Shown: positions 8,250 to 16,692, numbered from the stretch's first letter. The stretch: 64,000 nt of DNA from Candidatus Competibacteraceae bacterium (GCA_016713505.1 JADJPA010000001.1:496001-560000), one strand, 5' to 3'. Notes: generated from the sequence alone by a model not told the origin. Translations and numbers: made by a program.

Positions 8250-8717
8250 CTATCGTTCCCGCATCAGCCGCTGCTTGTCGCGCTCCCAATCGCGATCCTT
8301 GTCGGTCGCCCGCTTGTCGTATTCTTTCTTGCCGCGCGCCAGGCCGATATCCAGCTTGGCGCGGTTGTGTTTCCAGTACATCGACAGCGGAATCAAGGTG
8401 TAGCCCTTGCGCTCGACCGAGCCGATCAGCCGGCCGATCTCCTCCTTGTGTAACAACAGCTTGCGAGTGCGGGTCGGGTCGGCCTGAACGTGAGTGGAGG
8501 CCGAGGCCAGCGGCGAGATGTGACAGCCGAACAAGAACGCCTCACCGTCGCGCAGCAGCACGTAGCTTTCCTTGAGATGGGCGCGGCTGGCCCGCAGGCT
8601 TTTGACCTCCCAGCCCTGCAAGGCCAAGCCCGCCTCGTAATGCTCTTCAATGAAATATTCGTGATACGCCTTCTTGTTGCCGGCGATCTGAGGGTTGGTC
8701 GTTGGTTTCTTGCTCAT
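8250..8717 (-). CDS. smpB: SsrA-binding protein SmpB
   Basis: A 155-residue protein, the normal size for SmpB. Key features are NKKAYHEYFIEEHYEAGLALQGWEVKSLR (about residues 14-42), the central beta-barrel strands, and the basic C-terminal tail KKEYDKRATDKDRDWERDK that enters the empty mRNA channel. It binds the tRNA-like part of tmRNA and is essential for trans-translation. It is separated from ssrA by only 46 bases and reads in the same direction. Confidence 0.97.
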   Translation of the reverse strand: MSKKPTTNPQIAGNKKAYHEYFIEEHYEAGLALQGWEVKSLRASRAHLKESYVLLRDGEAFLFGCHISPLASASTHVQADPTRTRKLLLHKEEIGRLIGSVERKGYTLIPLSMYWKHNRAKLDIGLARGKKEYDKRATDKDRDWERDKQRLMRER

Positions 8718-8849
8718 GGTCGAATCTTAATGAGAGGCTGAACGCGGGCGGCTTGGCGGGTAACGCTTGAGGATGGGCACCGATTCAACCAAACTTGCCC
8801 CGCTGGAGTCTGATAACAATATCGATAACGCCGTAATGGAGAGCGAGTC

Positions 8850-9287
8850 GTGGCGACCGTCAACAAAAGCGCCCTGGTCCTGTATTCGGCGGCTGAAATG
8901 TACGGGTTGGTCGAAAACATCGAAGCGTATCCACAATTTTTGCCCTGGTGTCGGTCCGCTCGCATCCTGAGCCGCAGCGCGGATGAAGTGCGGGCGACCA
9001 TCGAAATGGCCAAGAGTGGCGTGCATAAATCCTTTACCACCTGCAACCGAATGCAACCCAACAAAATGATCGATATCCGGCTGTTGGAAGGCCCTTTCAA
9101 ACGCTTGCAAGGCTATTGGCGCTTCGAGTCGCTGCGTGCCGGCGCTTCCAAGGTGTCGCTCGACATGGAGTTCGAGTTTGCCAATACCTTGCTGCGAGTG
9201 GCGGTCGAGCCCGTCTTCAAACAAATCGCCAACTCGCTGGTGGACGCTTTCTGCAAGCGCGCGGTGGACCTCTATGGCCGACGCTGA
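8850..9287 (+). CDS. ratA: Type II toxin-antitoxin system RatA/coenzyme Q-binding START-domain protein
   Basis: A 145-residue START-like (polyketide cyclase) protein. VNKSALVLYSAAEMYGLVENIEAYPQFLPWC is the family's opening signature, and GPFKRLQGYWRF and VDAFCKRAVDLYG its later ones. Homologues include E. coli RatA (PasT), linked to ribosome assembly and persistence, and the yeast/Caulobacter Coq10 proteins that chaperone ubiquinone. The start is a GTG (8850) behind a GAG-rich stretch. It overlaps rnfH by 14 bases and is divergent from smpB, the conserved gammaproteobacterial arrangement. Confidence 0.93.
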   Translation: MATVNKSALVLYSAAEMYGLVENIEAYPQFLPWCRSARILSRSADEVRATIEMAKSGVHKSFTTCNRMQPNKMIDIRLLEGPFKRLQGYWRFESLRAGASKVSLDMEFEFANTLLRVAVEPVFKQIANSLVDAFCKRAVDLYGRR

Positions 9288-9618
9288 TCCCAAACCAGCC
9301 ACCGTCCGGGTCGAAATCGCCTATGCTCGCCCCGACGAACAGACGATCCTCACGGTCGAGGTGCCGGCGGGCGCGACGCTGGAACAAGCGATCCTCGACT
9401 CCCATATTTTGGAACGATTTCCAGAAATTCAACTCCCAACCGCCAAGGTCGGAGTGTTCGGCAAGCTGAGCAAGCTGTCGGCCGCCGTGCGGCCCGGCGA
9501 CCGGGTCGAAATCTACCGGCCCTTGCTGGCCGACCCCAAGGAGGTGCGCAAGAAGCGGGCCGCCGAGGGCAAGCGGATGCGCAAGGGCGGCGGCGATGCG
9601 GAAGCCGAATCCGCTTAA
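9274..9618 (+). CDS. rnfH: RnfH family protein
   Basis: A 114-residue beta-grasp (ubiquitin-like) protein. TVRVEIAYARPDEQTILTVEV opens it, LEQAILDSHILERFPEI follows, and the strand pattern KVGVFGKLSKLSAAVRPGDRVEIYRPLLADPKEVRKKRA is diagnostic of RnfH (PasI). The ATG at 9274 lies inside the 3' end of ratA, so the two are translated as a pair. The C-terminal lysine- and arginine-rich tail extends beyond the core domain. The function of RnfH is unsettled. Confidence 0.93.
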   Translation: MADADPKPATVRVEIAYARPDEQTILTVEVPAGATLEQAILDSHILERFPEIQLPTAKVGVFGKLSKLSAAVRPGDRVEIYRPLLADPKEVRKKRAAEGKRMRKGGGDAEAESA

Positions 9619-9944
9619 TTCTTCGCCCCGTCCTCGACTCTATCGAGCGTTTCGCCGCTGAAGAACAACGTGATGCGGCGCTGTTCGCTGATTTTGGCGC
9701 CCTTGCCGTATTGGTAGTAGTAGTCCCAACGGTTTTGGTGGAAGGGATCGTTGACCAACGGGGTGCCCAGAATGCGCTGCACCTGCTGTTTGGTCATGCC
9801 GGAACTCAATTGGGCGACGGCCGCCTGGTCGATATAGTTGCCTTGGCGGACCGGGACGGTGTAGAAGCTGGGGAGGTACGAACGACAGCCGGCCGTCAGA
9901 ACCAGCAGCAGAAGGCCGGCGGCGCGTAAAAGTGAATGAGGCAT
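9615..9944 (-). CDS. bamE: Outer membrane protein assembly factor BamE
   Basis: A 109-residue lipoprotein. Its signal peptide ends in the lipobox LTAGC (about residues 16-20), so the mature protein starts at a lipidated cysteine. The SmpA/OmlA fold follows: GNYIDQAAVAQLSSGMTKQQVQRILGTPLV, then DPFHQNRWDYYYQY and a final beta strand. BamE is the small lipoprotein of the BAM complex that inserts beta-barrel proteins into the outer membrane. ATG 9944 was taken over an upstream TTG. Its stop overlaps that of rnfH on the opposite strand. Confidence 0.94.
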   Translation of the reverse strand: MPHSLLRAAGLLLLVLTAGCRSYLPSFYTVPVRQGNYIDQAAVAQLSSGMTKQQVQRILGTPLVNDPFHQNRWDYYYQYGKGAKISEQRRITLFFSGETLDRVEDGAKN

Positions 9945-10036
9945 GGAAGACAAGGTCCGGGTTGCGATGTTGACTGAGCCACATCATAGCGTACAACGGC
10001 AACCCGCGGGCAAGCGCAACCCCCGGAGAGTTCCAC

Positions 10037-10504
10037 GTGGGCTCCAAAGAACTCAAACAGGCAGGGCTGAAAGTCACGTTGCCGCGCATCAAGATCCTCG
10101 ACATGTTGCAGCAGCAGGACAGCCTACACATGACCGCCGAAGCGATTTATCGGGCGCTAGTCGATTCCGGCGAGGAAGTCGGCTTGGCGACGGTGTATCG
10201 GGTATTGACTCAGTTTGAATCGGCGGGCTTGGTCAGACGCCATCATTTCGAAGGCGGCCATTCGGTGTTCGAGATCAATCAGGGCGAACACCACGATCAT
10301 ATTCTGTGCCTGGAGTGCGGGCGGCTCGAAGAATTCTGCGATGAGGAAATCGAACGACGCCAGCGCGGCATCTGCCAGCGGCTCGGTTTCGAGCTGGCCG
10401 AGCATTGCCTGATTCTTTACGGTCACTGCAACCGCTCTGAGTGCCCGCATCGCCCGTCGGAGGGCGAGGAGTACGAGGCGCGCCTGGCGAGCGGAGAACC
10501 GTAA
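10037..10504 (+). CDS. fur: Ferric uptake regulator Fur
   Basis: A 155-residue metalloregulator. The N-terminal winged helix (LKVTLPRIKILDMLQQQ through LATVYRVLTQFESAGLV) is followed by the metal-binding and dimerisation part HHDHILCLECGRLEEFCDEEIE, with the histidine cluster HHDH and the CxxC pair (C88/C91 region), and a second Cys pair CNRSECPH near the C-terminus. With Fe(II) bound it represses iron-uptake genes. The start is a GTG behind GGAGAG. It is divergent from bamE with a 92-base shared promoter region, a conserved arrangement. Confidence 0.95.
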   Translation: MGSKELKQAGLKVTLPRIKILDMLQQQDSLHMTAEAIYRALVDSGEEVGLATVYRVLTQFESAGLVRRHHFEGGHSVFEINQGEHHDHILCLECGRLEEFCDEEIERRQRGICQRLGFELAEHCLILYGHCNRSECPHRPSEGEEYEARLASGEP

Positions 10505-10614
10505 CGCCGAGCGGCTACGCTCTGTTGGGGCCGGCTGGGTTGTGGCGGATCGGGATTTCGTAGCGGCGGCGGCGGGCTGTCATTTCGATTCCGCTTCCGC
10601 ATGAACGGGTTCGT

Positions 10615-12297
10615 TTAGTTTTCATCCGGCGTCGCTGGATCTGCCTTTTCCACCATCTCCCTGGCGTGCGCCAGCGTGTTGGCGGTCAGTTCCAGCCCGC
10701 CCAGCATCCGAGCGACCTCGGTCACCCGTTCTTCCGAATTCAGGGGAAAAACGTGGGTATGGGTGCTTTCGCCGTCGCTCTGTTTTTCCACCTTGAATTG
10801 CTGGTGCGCCTGGGCGGCGACTTGCGGGAGATGAGTGACGCAAAACACTTGGCGGTTGGCGCCGAGGGCCCGCAGCTGCCGGCCGACCACTTCCGCCACT
10901 CCGCCGCCGATGCCGCTGTCCACCTCATCGAAGATCAGCGTGGGAATGCGGGCGGCGCGGGCGGCGATGACCTGAATCGCCAAGCTGATGCGCGACAGCT
11001 CGCCGCCGGAAGCGACCTTGACCAGCGGTCTTGGCGGTTGGCCAGGATTGGCGCTGACCTGAAATTCCACGGTTTCCAAGCCGCCCGGCGCGGGTTTGTC
11101 CAACCGCTCCAACACGATGGCGAAGCGCCCGCCCGGCATTCCCAGCTCCGCCAGCGTCTCGGAGATCCGCCCGCCCAGCTCCCGCGCCGCCGTGGCCCGA
11201 CGTTCGCTCAGTTGCTCGGCCCGGTTGCGATACTCGTCTCGGGCTTCGCTCAACGCCTGTTGCAAGCTTTCCAGCCGGGTTTCGCTGTGTTCGAGGGCGT
11301 CTAGTTCCGTTTCGAACCGGGTGCGTAAAGCCGGCAGTTCCTCGGTCGCGACCTGATGTTTGCGGGCGAGCTGATGGGCGGCGGTCATGCGCTGCTCGAC
11401 TTTGGTCAGATGGCCGGGATCGAGATCGAGCCGCTCCACATAGCCGCGCAGTTCCGCGCCCGCTTCCTGAATTTGAATCAGCGCGGCTTCCAGCAACTCA
11501 CCGACCGGGCCAAGCCGGCCGTCCAGGCGCTTGAGAGCCTCCAGCTCGCGCAAGCTTTCGGTGAGCCGGTCGCTGACGGCGCCGTCATCACTATCGGTCA
11601 GCCGCCCCAGTAGCCGCTGGCCGGTTTCCAGCAGCTCGCTGGCGTTGGCCAGTCGCCGCTGCTCGGATTCGAGCTCGGCGATTTCGCCCTCGGTCAAATT
11701 CAAGGCCGCCAGTTCGTGCAGATGGTAGCGCAGGATGTCGAGTCGGGCGTCGCGTTCGCTGCTGGCTTGTCGCAGGTCGCGCAGTTCCTGGCGCAGGCCG
11801 TTCCACTGGCGGTAAGCCTTTTCCACCTCCGTCGCCAAGGGCTGGTTGCCGGCGTAGTCGTCGAGCAGTTGCCGTTGCGCTTCACGGCGCAGCAGCGATT
11901 GGTGTTCGTGCTGGCCGTGGATGTCCACCAGCAGTTCGCCTAGCTCGCGCGCCGCCTGGGTCGGTTGGGGGACACCGTTGATGTAGCTGCGCGAGCGGCC
12001 GTTGCGGGCGATGACCCGGCGCAAGTGGCAATCCTCGCCGTCGAGATCGCGCTCGGACAGCCAAGCGCGAGCGGCCGGCAGGGCATCGAGATCGAACACC
12101 GCGCTGATGTCGGTCCGTTCCGCGCCATGGCGGATGGTTCCAGCGTCGGCCCGGTCGCCCAGCAACAAGCCGATGGCATCGACCAGGATCGATTTGCCGG
12201 CCCCGGTTTCTCCGGTCACGGCCGTCATGCCGCCGGTCAACTCCAGTTCCAGTGCTTCGACGATGGCGAAGTCGTGGATGCGTAATTGGGTCAACAT
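10615..12297 (-). CDS. recN: DNA repair protein RecN
   Basis: An SMC-like ATPase of 560 residues. The Walker A motif GETGAGKS is at residues 29-36. A central coiled coil of about 150-370 follows. The ABC signature VASGGELSRISLAIQV and Walker B LIFDEVDSGIGGGVAEVVG lie in the C-terminal third. RecN acts early in recombinational repair of double-strand breaks and in DNA-end cohesion. It lies 10 bases downstream of nadK on the same strand, a pairing common in gammaproteobacteria. Confidence 0.96.
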   Translation of the reverse strand: MLTQLRIHDFAIVEALELELTGGMTAVTGETGAGKSILVDAIGLLLGDRADAGTIRHGAERTDISAVFDLDALPAARAWLSERDLDGEDCHLRRVIARNGRSRSYINGVPQPTQAARELGELLVDIHGQHEHQSLLRREAQRQLLDDYAGNQPLATEVEKAYRQWNGLRQELRDLRQASSERDARLDILRYHLHELAALNLTEGEIAELESEQRRLANASELLETGQRLLGRLTDSDDGAVSDRLTESLRELEALKRLDGRLGPVGELLEAALIQIQEAGAELRGYVERLDLDPGHLTKVEQRMTAAHQLARKHQVATEELPALRTRFETELDALEHSETRLESLQQALSEARDEYRNRAEQLSERRATAARELGGRISETLAELGMPGGRFAIVLERLDKPAPGGLETVEFQVSANPGQPPRPLVKVASGGELSRISLAIQVIAARAARIPTLIFDEVDSGIGGGVAEVVGRQLRALGANRQVFCVTHLPQVAAQAHQQFKVEKQSDGESTHTHVFPLNSEERVTEVARMLGGLELTANTLAHAREMVEKADPATPDEN

Positions 12298-12307
12298 GGC
12301 CAGCCGT

Positions 12308-13207
12308 TCAAGTCGACGAGGACGCTTCCGGGCTGAGGCCCCAGCGCAGCTTGGCCCGCAGCAGCTCGAAGTGGTCGTGGCCGACCGGATGGATCAGGCG
12401 CACCTTACGGTCTTTTTTACGGATCACGATTCGGTCGCCCGATTCGATGGCCAGGCTGACCTGGCCGTCGCAGGTGATTTGGGTTTGGGTGGTGTTGGCG
12501 GAATTCAACACCACTTCGATGACGCTGTCCGCCTTGACCACGATCGGGCGGTGCGTGAGGGTGTGGGGGCAGATCGGCACCACCACCACCGCTTCCAGCG
12601 CCGGATGGATGATCGGCCCGCCGCTGGCCAGGGCATAGGCGGTGGAGCCGGTCGGGGTGGAGATGATCAGGCCATCGGCCCGATACGCGTTGAGGAAGCG
12701 GCCATCGAGAAAGGCGTCCACTTCGATCATGCGGGCGACTTCGCGCTTGTGGATCACCACATCGTTGAGCGCGTCAGTTTCGCTCGCCACATGGCCTTCG
12801 TGAATCACTTGCGCGTGCAGCAACGAGCGACGGGCTTCGCGAAACTGTCCGGCCAGCACTTGATCCAAGCCATGAGGAATTTCGCTGGGGGAGACATCGG
12901 CCAAAAAACCCAGGCGGCCGAGATTGACCCCCAAAATCGGCACTTCATAATCCACCAGCGAGCGGGCGGCGTTGAGGATGGTGCCGTCGCCGCCCATGAC
13001 GATCGCCAGATCGCAGCGTTCTCCGATCGTGGCGCGACTGGCGGCTTCCAGACCGTTGTCGGGAATTAGCCGCGCCGAGCTTTCATCGAGCAAGACCCGC
13101 AGCTGGCGCTGGCGCAGGTAAGCCGCGATCTGGTTGAGCGTGTGGGCGACGTTGGGGTCGCCGAATTTGCCGATCAGTCCGATAGTGTGAAAAACCGAGA
13201 TGGACAT
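12308..13207 (-). CDS. nadK: NAD kinase
   Basis: This enzyme phosphorylates NAD to NADP. The catalytic motif GGDGT is in LAIVMGGDGTILNAARS and the NAD-binding loop is DGLIISTPTGSTAYALASGGP, both well conserved. Starting at the ATG ending at 13207 (MSISVFHTIGLIGK) gives 299 residues, close to the 292 of E. coli. An ATG 15 bases upstream is also in frame, and neither has a good Shine-Dalgarno. Longer in-frame extensions (to 13339) would run through the hrcA promoter and CIRCE region and are rejected. It is divergent from hrcA and probably cotranscribed with recN. Confidence 0.95.
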   Translation of the reverse strand: MSISVFHTIGLIGKFGDPNVAHTLNQIAAYLRQRQLRVLLDESSARLIPDNGLEAASRATIGERCDLAIVMGGDGTILNAARSLVDYEVPILGVNLGRLGFLADVSPSEIPHGLDQVLAGQFREARRSLLHAQVIHEGHVASETDALNDVVIHKREVARMIEVDAFLDGRFLNAYRADGLIISTPTGSTAYALASGGPIIHPALEAVVVVPICPHTLTHRPIVVKADSVIEVVLNSANTTQTQITCDGQVSLAIESGDRIVIRKKDRKVRLIHPVGHDHFELLRAKLRWGLSPEASSST

Positions 13208-13289
13208 CGTTTCGTACTGCATGGTCGGGAAGGGCAACTTATCATTTTCGAGGAAAGCGCGCCATGCGTCTGATAACACGCATAATAAC

Positions 13290-13318
13290 TTGACTCTCCA
13301 AAGAGTAATTGCTAGCTT
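13290..13318 (+). promoter_or_regulatory. Predicted sigma-70-type promoter of hrcA
   Basis: TTGACT at 13290-13295 and TAGCTT at 13313-13318 are separated by 17 bases, so transcription would begin near 13325. That start falls inside the CIRCE operator, which fits autorepression by HrcA. The -35 is good and the -10 only moderate. Confidence 0.5.
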
Positions 13319-13321
13319 CGC

Positions 13322-13348
13322 TTGGCACTCTCCGGTCAAGAGTGCCAG
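13322..13348 (+). promoter_or_regulatory. CIRCE operator (HrcA-binding site)
   Basis: The sequence TTGGCACTC-N9-GAGTGCCAG is an inverted repeat with the exact CIRCE geometry (TTAGCACTC-N9-GAGTGCTAA consensus). Only the third base and its partner, plus the last base, differ. It ends 22 bases before the chosen hrcA start codon and overlaps the predicted transcription start. HrcA bound here would repress its own gene. No second CIRCE is seen before grpE or dnaK. Confidence 0.93.
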
Positions 13349-13370
13349 ACCTGAGGAGAAGCCAGCCGGT

Positions 13371-14438
13371 ATGTACCCTAAGGAACTTCCAGCGGGAGTT
13401 TATCCCACGCTCAACGAACGCACCCAGCATTTGCTGAAAGCGCTGGTCGAGCGCTACATCCGCGATGGCCAGCCGGTCGGCTCGCGGACGTTGGCGCGCG
13501 ACGCGGGCCTCGATCTGAGCCCGGCCACGGTCCGTAACGTCATGGCGGATTTGGAAGAACTGGGCTATCTCCATTCCCCGCATACCTCCGCCGGCCGGGT
13601 GCCGACGGCCCGCGGCTACCGGCTGTTCGTCGATGCGCTGCTCAACCTCCAGCCGTTGGGCGATGGGGAGGTCGAACGGTTCCGGCAGCGGATCGGCCAA
13701 TCGATCCAGAGCAATACCGGACTGGCGCAAACGGTGTCGACGCTGTTATCGGGAACCACCCGGCTGGCGGGTATCGTGATGTTGCCGCGCCGCAAGGTGA
13801 TGACCTTGCGCCACGTGGAATTTTTGCCGCTGTCCGAAAATCGCGTGCTGGTCGTGCTGGTTTTGAACGCCCAAGAAGTGCAAAACCGCATCATCCAAAC
13901 GCGCCGGCCTTACAACACGGTGGAACTGCAACAGGCCGCCCACTATTTGAACGACCAGTTCGCTGGCAAAAGCATCAAGCAGGTTCGCGAATCCTTGCTG
14001 CGGGAGTTGCGTGAGACCCGAGATAGCCTCGACCGGTTGATGCAGACCGTGGTCGAGATGGCGGAGCAGACCTTCGAAACCGAACCGGCCAGCGAAGATT
14101 ACGTCGTGGCCGGCCAGACGCACCTGATGCAGTATGCGGATTTATCCGATCTCGACCGATTGCGGCAATTGTTTGAAGCTTTCAATCACAAGCGGGATTT
14201 ACTGGATTTGTTCGATCAATGCCTTCATGCCGAAGGCGTGCAGATTTTCATCGGCGAAGAATCCGGCTTCGGCGCCTTGGAAGGTTATAGCGTCGTGACC
14301 GCGCCTTATACCGTGGAAGGTCAGGTGCTCGGCGTGCTGGGGGTCATCGGTCCGACCCGAATGGCTTACGACCGGGTCATTCCGGTGGTGGATGTCACCG
14401 CTCGGCTGCTGGCGGCGGCGCTTAACGAACAAGACTAG
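13371..14438 (+). CDS. hrcA: Heat-inducible transcriptional repressor HrcA
   Basis: A 355-residue repressor. The N-terminal winged helix has RTQHLLKALVERYIRDGQPVGSRTL and LSPATVRNVMADLEELGYL, followed by the HrcA-typical HTSAGRVPTARGYRLFVDALL, then a GAF-like and dimerisation domain (FIGEESGFGALEGYSVVTAPY). It represses chaperone genes through CIRCE until unfolded protein accumulates. The ATG at 13371 is chosen because it lies downstream of CIRCE and follows GAGGAG (about 13353-13358). The open frame extends to 13200 but would translate the operator itself. grpE-dnaK-dnaJ follow. Confidence 0.95.
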   Translation: MYPKELPAGVYPTLNERTQHLLKALVERYIRDGQPVGSRTLARDAGLDLSPATVRNVMADLEELGYLHSPHTSAGRVPTARGYRLFVDALLNLQPLGDGEVERFRQRIGQSIQSNTGLAQTVSTLLSGTTRLAGIVMLPRRKVMTLRHVEFLPLSENRVLVVLVLNAQEVQNRIIQTRRPYNTVELQQAAHYLNDQFAGKSIKQVRESLLRELRETRDSLDRLMQTVVEMAEQTFETEPASEDYVVAGQTHLMQYADLSDLDRLRQLFEAFNHKRDLLDLFDQCLHAEGVQIFIGEESGFGALEGYSVVTAPYTVEGQVLGVLGVIGPTRMAYDRVIPVVDVTARLLAAALNEQD

Positions 14439-14474
14439 TATGGCGAATCCCGATCCCGCTTTCCCACTATTATA

Positions 14475-14503
14475 TTGATATTATACGATCAATGTTCTAT
14501 AGT
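14475..14503 (+). promoter_or_regulatory. Predicted sigma-70-type promoter of the FIST gene
   Basis: TTGATA (14475-14480), a spacer of exactly 17 bases and TATAGT (14498-14503) lie in a short A/T-rich gap after hrcA. Transcription would start near 14510, giving a leader of about 45 bases before the FIST-domain ATG. The -10 and -35 are both close to consensus. Confidence 0.65.
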
Positions 14504-14556
14504 ATTTATCGGTTTTTTGTTTCAAATTATATACAATCATTGGTCGTTAACCAATC

Positions 14557-15696
14557 ATGTCCGCTTGCGTCTATCTGAATTCCCTGGAGGGCGCGGCGCT
14601 TAAAAGCGTGCTTGGCGCGTGGCGTGAGGCATGGCCGGACAGCGGGGTGTTGGCCTTGTTGCCGGAAGCGGCGCTTTCCCGTCTCGATGCGTTGCAGGCC
14701 GTGTGCCGCGAACTGTCGTTGCCCTTGAGTGGCGGTTTGTTTCCGGCGCTGCTTCTGGATGGCGCCTTTGCCACGGACGGAGTCTGGCTGTTGCGCTGGG
14801 ATCGAATGCCCCCCACCGGGTTGATCGTCGGTCTTAATGCCCCCGGCGAAGAGCCCGCCGCCCGCATCGCCGCCGCCGTGACGCCGCATCTGACGGATCG
14901 ACACTCGACCCTGTTCATGATTTTCGATGCGATGTTGCCCAATATCGCCTCGATCCTGGAAGGGCTTTATTTGCAATTGGCCGATCGGGTGCGCTATGTC
15001 GGCGTCAACGCAGGCAGCGAAACCTTTCAGCCCATACCCTGCTTGTTCGACCGCGACCGGCTCGGGCAAAACGGGGTGTTGTGGCTGTTGCTGTCCGACG
15101 CGCGGGGCGCTGTCATCGAACATGGCTACCAGGCGCCGGAGCAGATGCTGACCGCCACCTCCACCGAGGGCAACCGGGTCGTCAGCATCGACTGGCGGCC
15201 CGCCTTCGAGGTTTATCAGGAGCTGATGCGCGTCCAATACGGGATCGACCTGACTCGGGATAATTTTTATCACTACGCCACGCACTTCCCGTTCGGCATC
15301 CTGCGCGCCAATGATGAAATCATCGTTCGGATCCCCGTGGCGCTGCTCGACGATGGTTCGTTGCTGTGCGTCGGTGAAATCCCGCCCAACGCCATGCTGG
15401 CGCTGTTGCAAGGGCCGCCGGCGCGGTCCTCGCATACCGTGGACCGCATCGCGCAGGGGTTGATCAAGGCGGAAGGCGGGCTGAGCGGGGCCGATCTGCT
15501 GACGTTTTATTGCGCCGGCCGGCGGTTGCATCTCGGTGCGGACGCGCGGGCTGAACTGATGGCCTTGCATGAGAAAACCGGTGCCGGCCGCTTGGTTGGC
15601 GCGCTTTCCCTGGGGGAAATCGGCAACAGCCACGAGTGGGGCTATCCCCTGTTTCACAACGCGGCTTTGGTGTGCAAGGTCTGGAAAGCGGGATGA
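14557..15696 (+). CDS. FIST domain sensor protein
   Basis: A 379-residue protein matching FIST_N and FIST_C. The N-terminal half has LSGGLFPALLLDG and STLFMIFDAMLPNIASILEGLY. The C-terminal half shows YQELMRVQYGIDL, FPFGILRANDEIIVR and the end piece AGALSLGEIGN-like GRLVGALSLGEIGNSHEW. FIST domains are predicted small-ligand (perhaps amino acid) sensory modules, here as a stand-alone soluble protein without a fused output domain. No Shine-Dalgarno is obvious before ATG 14557. It is inserted between hrcA and grpE, but its own sigma-70 promoter suggests separate control. Confidence 0.85.
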   Translation: MSACVYLNSLEGAALKSVLGAWREAWPDSGVLALLPEAALSRLDALQAVCRELSLPLSGGLFPALLLDGAFATDGVWLLRWDRMPPTGLIVGLNAPGEEPAARIAAAVTPHLTDRHSTLFMIFDAMLPNIASILEGLYLQLADRVRYVGVNAGSETFQPIPCLFDRDRLGQNGVLWLLLSDARGAVIEHGYQAPEQMLTATSTEGNRVVSIDWRPAFEVYQELMRVQYGIDLTRDNFYHYATHFPFGILRANDEIIVRIPVALLDDGSLLCVGEIPPNAMLALLQGPPARSSHTVDRIAQGLIKAEGGLSGADLLTFYCAGRRLHLGADARAELMALHEKTGAGRLVGALSLGEIGNSHEWGYPLFHNAALVCKVWKAG

Positions 15697-15929
15697 GCCG
15701 GGAACGGGGGGTCTCGCCGTGCTCCGCGACTTGGCGCTGGCGCGGAGCGAGATCAGCTGGCAGCCGTTGCTGAGCCGGGCGCGGCATTTTTCCCGCCGCC
15801 GCCGCCGATCCAGACGCGCTCCAGTCGGGCCGCGTTTGCCGACGCCACCGCCGATCCTCTGATTTGCCCGTTTTGAGGCCTTCCCGCCAACGCTGCTCGC
15901 CATCGAGCGAAAACGGCGATGGACCTACC
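15697..15929. other. Intergenic region after the FIST gene
   Basis: Together with the grpE promoter this gap is 322 bases long. It contains an 8-bp GC-rich hairpin (GCTCCGCG...CGCGGAGC, about 15720-15747) with no T-tract, which may mark the 3' end of the FIST mRNA. The frames that cross it on both strands have no family motifs or ribosome-binding sites. Confidence 0.45.
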
Positions 15930-15958
15930 CTTGAAATTTTTCCGGGTCGACCCCAGTT
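15930..15958 (+). promoter_or_regulatory. Sigma-32 (heat-shock) promoter of grpE
   Basis: CTTGAAA at 15930-15936, a 14-base spacer and CCCCAGTT at 15951-15958 match the sigma-32 consensus (CTTGAAA, 11-16 bases, CCCCATNT) almost perfectly. Transcription would start about 50 bases before the grpE ATG. Confidence 0.85.
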
Positions 15959-16018
15959 CTTGGCCATCAGGGGCGACTCTCGGTCGCCCGACCGATTCGA
16001 TGTGGTGATGGAGAACGG

Positions 16019-16633
16019 ATGATGACCCCTAAACCCGTGTTGGAACCCGGCGTCCGCCCGAACGGCGCCGACATGAAACAGCCCGCCGCCGATTCCGCCG
16101 CTGCCAGCCCGGCGGATGAGGCGGATAGCGAGATTTTGGTCAGCCGCGAGGAATTCGACACGCTGCAACGGGACTTGGATCAAGCCCTGGCCAAGGCTGA
16201 CGAGCACTGGAAGCTGTATCTGGGCGCGCACGCCGAGATGGAAAACCTGCGCAAGCGCACCGAACGCGATGTCCAGAACGCGCATAAATTCGCGCTGGAA
16301 CGCTTTTTCGGCGAATTGCTGCCGGTGCGCGACAGCCTGGAAATGGGCTTGGCGGCGGCCGGCGGGGAGGTGGATGTCGCCCAATTGCGGGAGGGCGTCG
16401 AACTGACCCTCAAGCAATTGGCCTTGGCGATGGAGAAATTTGGCCTGCGCGAAGTAAACCCCCTCGGCGCCAAGTTCGATCCGAGCGAACACGAAGCCAT
16501 GGCGGTGGTGCCGAGCGATCAGGCCGAGCCCAACACCGTGGCGCAGGTGGTGCAGAAAGGCTATCTGCTCAATGATCGTCTGGTCCGACCCGCCAAGGTG
16601 CTGGTGGCGCAGGCCCCACCCAAGCGGACGTGA
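16019..16633 (+). CDS. grpE: Nucleotide exchange factor GrpE
   Basis: A 204-residue co-chaperone. A disordered alanine-rich N-terminus is followed by the long dimerisation helix (LQRDLDQALAKADEHWKLYLGAHAEMENLRKRTERDV) and the beta-wing domain with the GrpE signature FDPSEHEAMAVVPSDQAEPNTVAQVVQKGYLLNDRLVRPAKV. It drives ADP release from DnaK. The ATG at 16019 follows GGAG (16010-16013), and a second ATG comes directly after it. Its sigma-32 promoter makes it a heat-shock gene. Confidence 0.96.
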   Translation: MMTPKPVLEPGVRPNGADMKQPAADSAAASPADEADSEILVSREEFDTLQRDLDQALAKADEHWKLYLGAHAEMENLRKRTERDVQNAHKFALERFFGELLPVRDSLEMGLAAAGGEVDVAQLREGVELTLKQLALAMEKFGLREVNPLGAKFDPSEHEAMAVVPSDQAEPNTVAQVVQKGYLLNDRLVRPAKVLVAQAPPKRT

Positions 16634-16663
16634 GGAACCCCGGCGCCCCTCTGGCGCGCCGCC

Positions 16664-16692
16664 ATTGAAAACGCCCCCGATCGTCCCCACAT
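16664..16692 (+). promoter_or_regulatory. Sigma-32 (heat-shock) promoter of dnaK
   Basis: ATTGAAA at 16664-16670 and CCCCACAT at 16685-16692 are 14 bases apart, the same spacing as in the grpE promoter. The -10 matches the sigma-32 consensus in every key base and the -35 lacks only the leading C. It lies in the grpE-dnaK gap, so dnaK has its own heat-shock promoter. Confidence 0.82.

Noticed and set aside
12308..13339. 343-residue version of NAD kinase
   Set aside because: The extra 44 residues overlap the divergent hrcA promoter and CIRCE and have no similarity to NadK; family length fits the start at 13207.
13200..13370. N-terminal extension of hrcA by 57 codons
   Set aside because: It would translate through the -10/-35 region and the CIRCE operator; HrcA family N-termini match the start at 13371.
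14527..15903. 458-codon minus-strand frame opposite the FIST gene
   Set aside because: The FIST frame has clear family motifs and a promoter; the antisense translation has neither.
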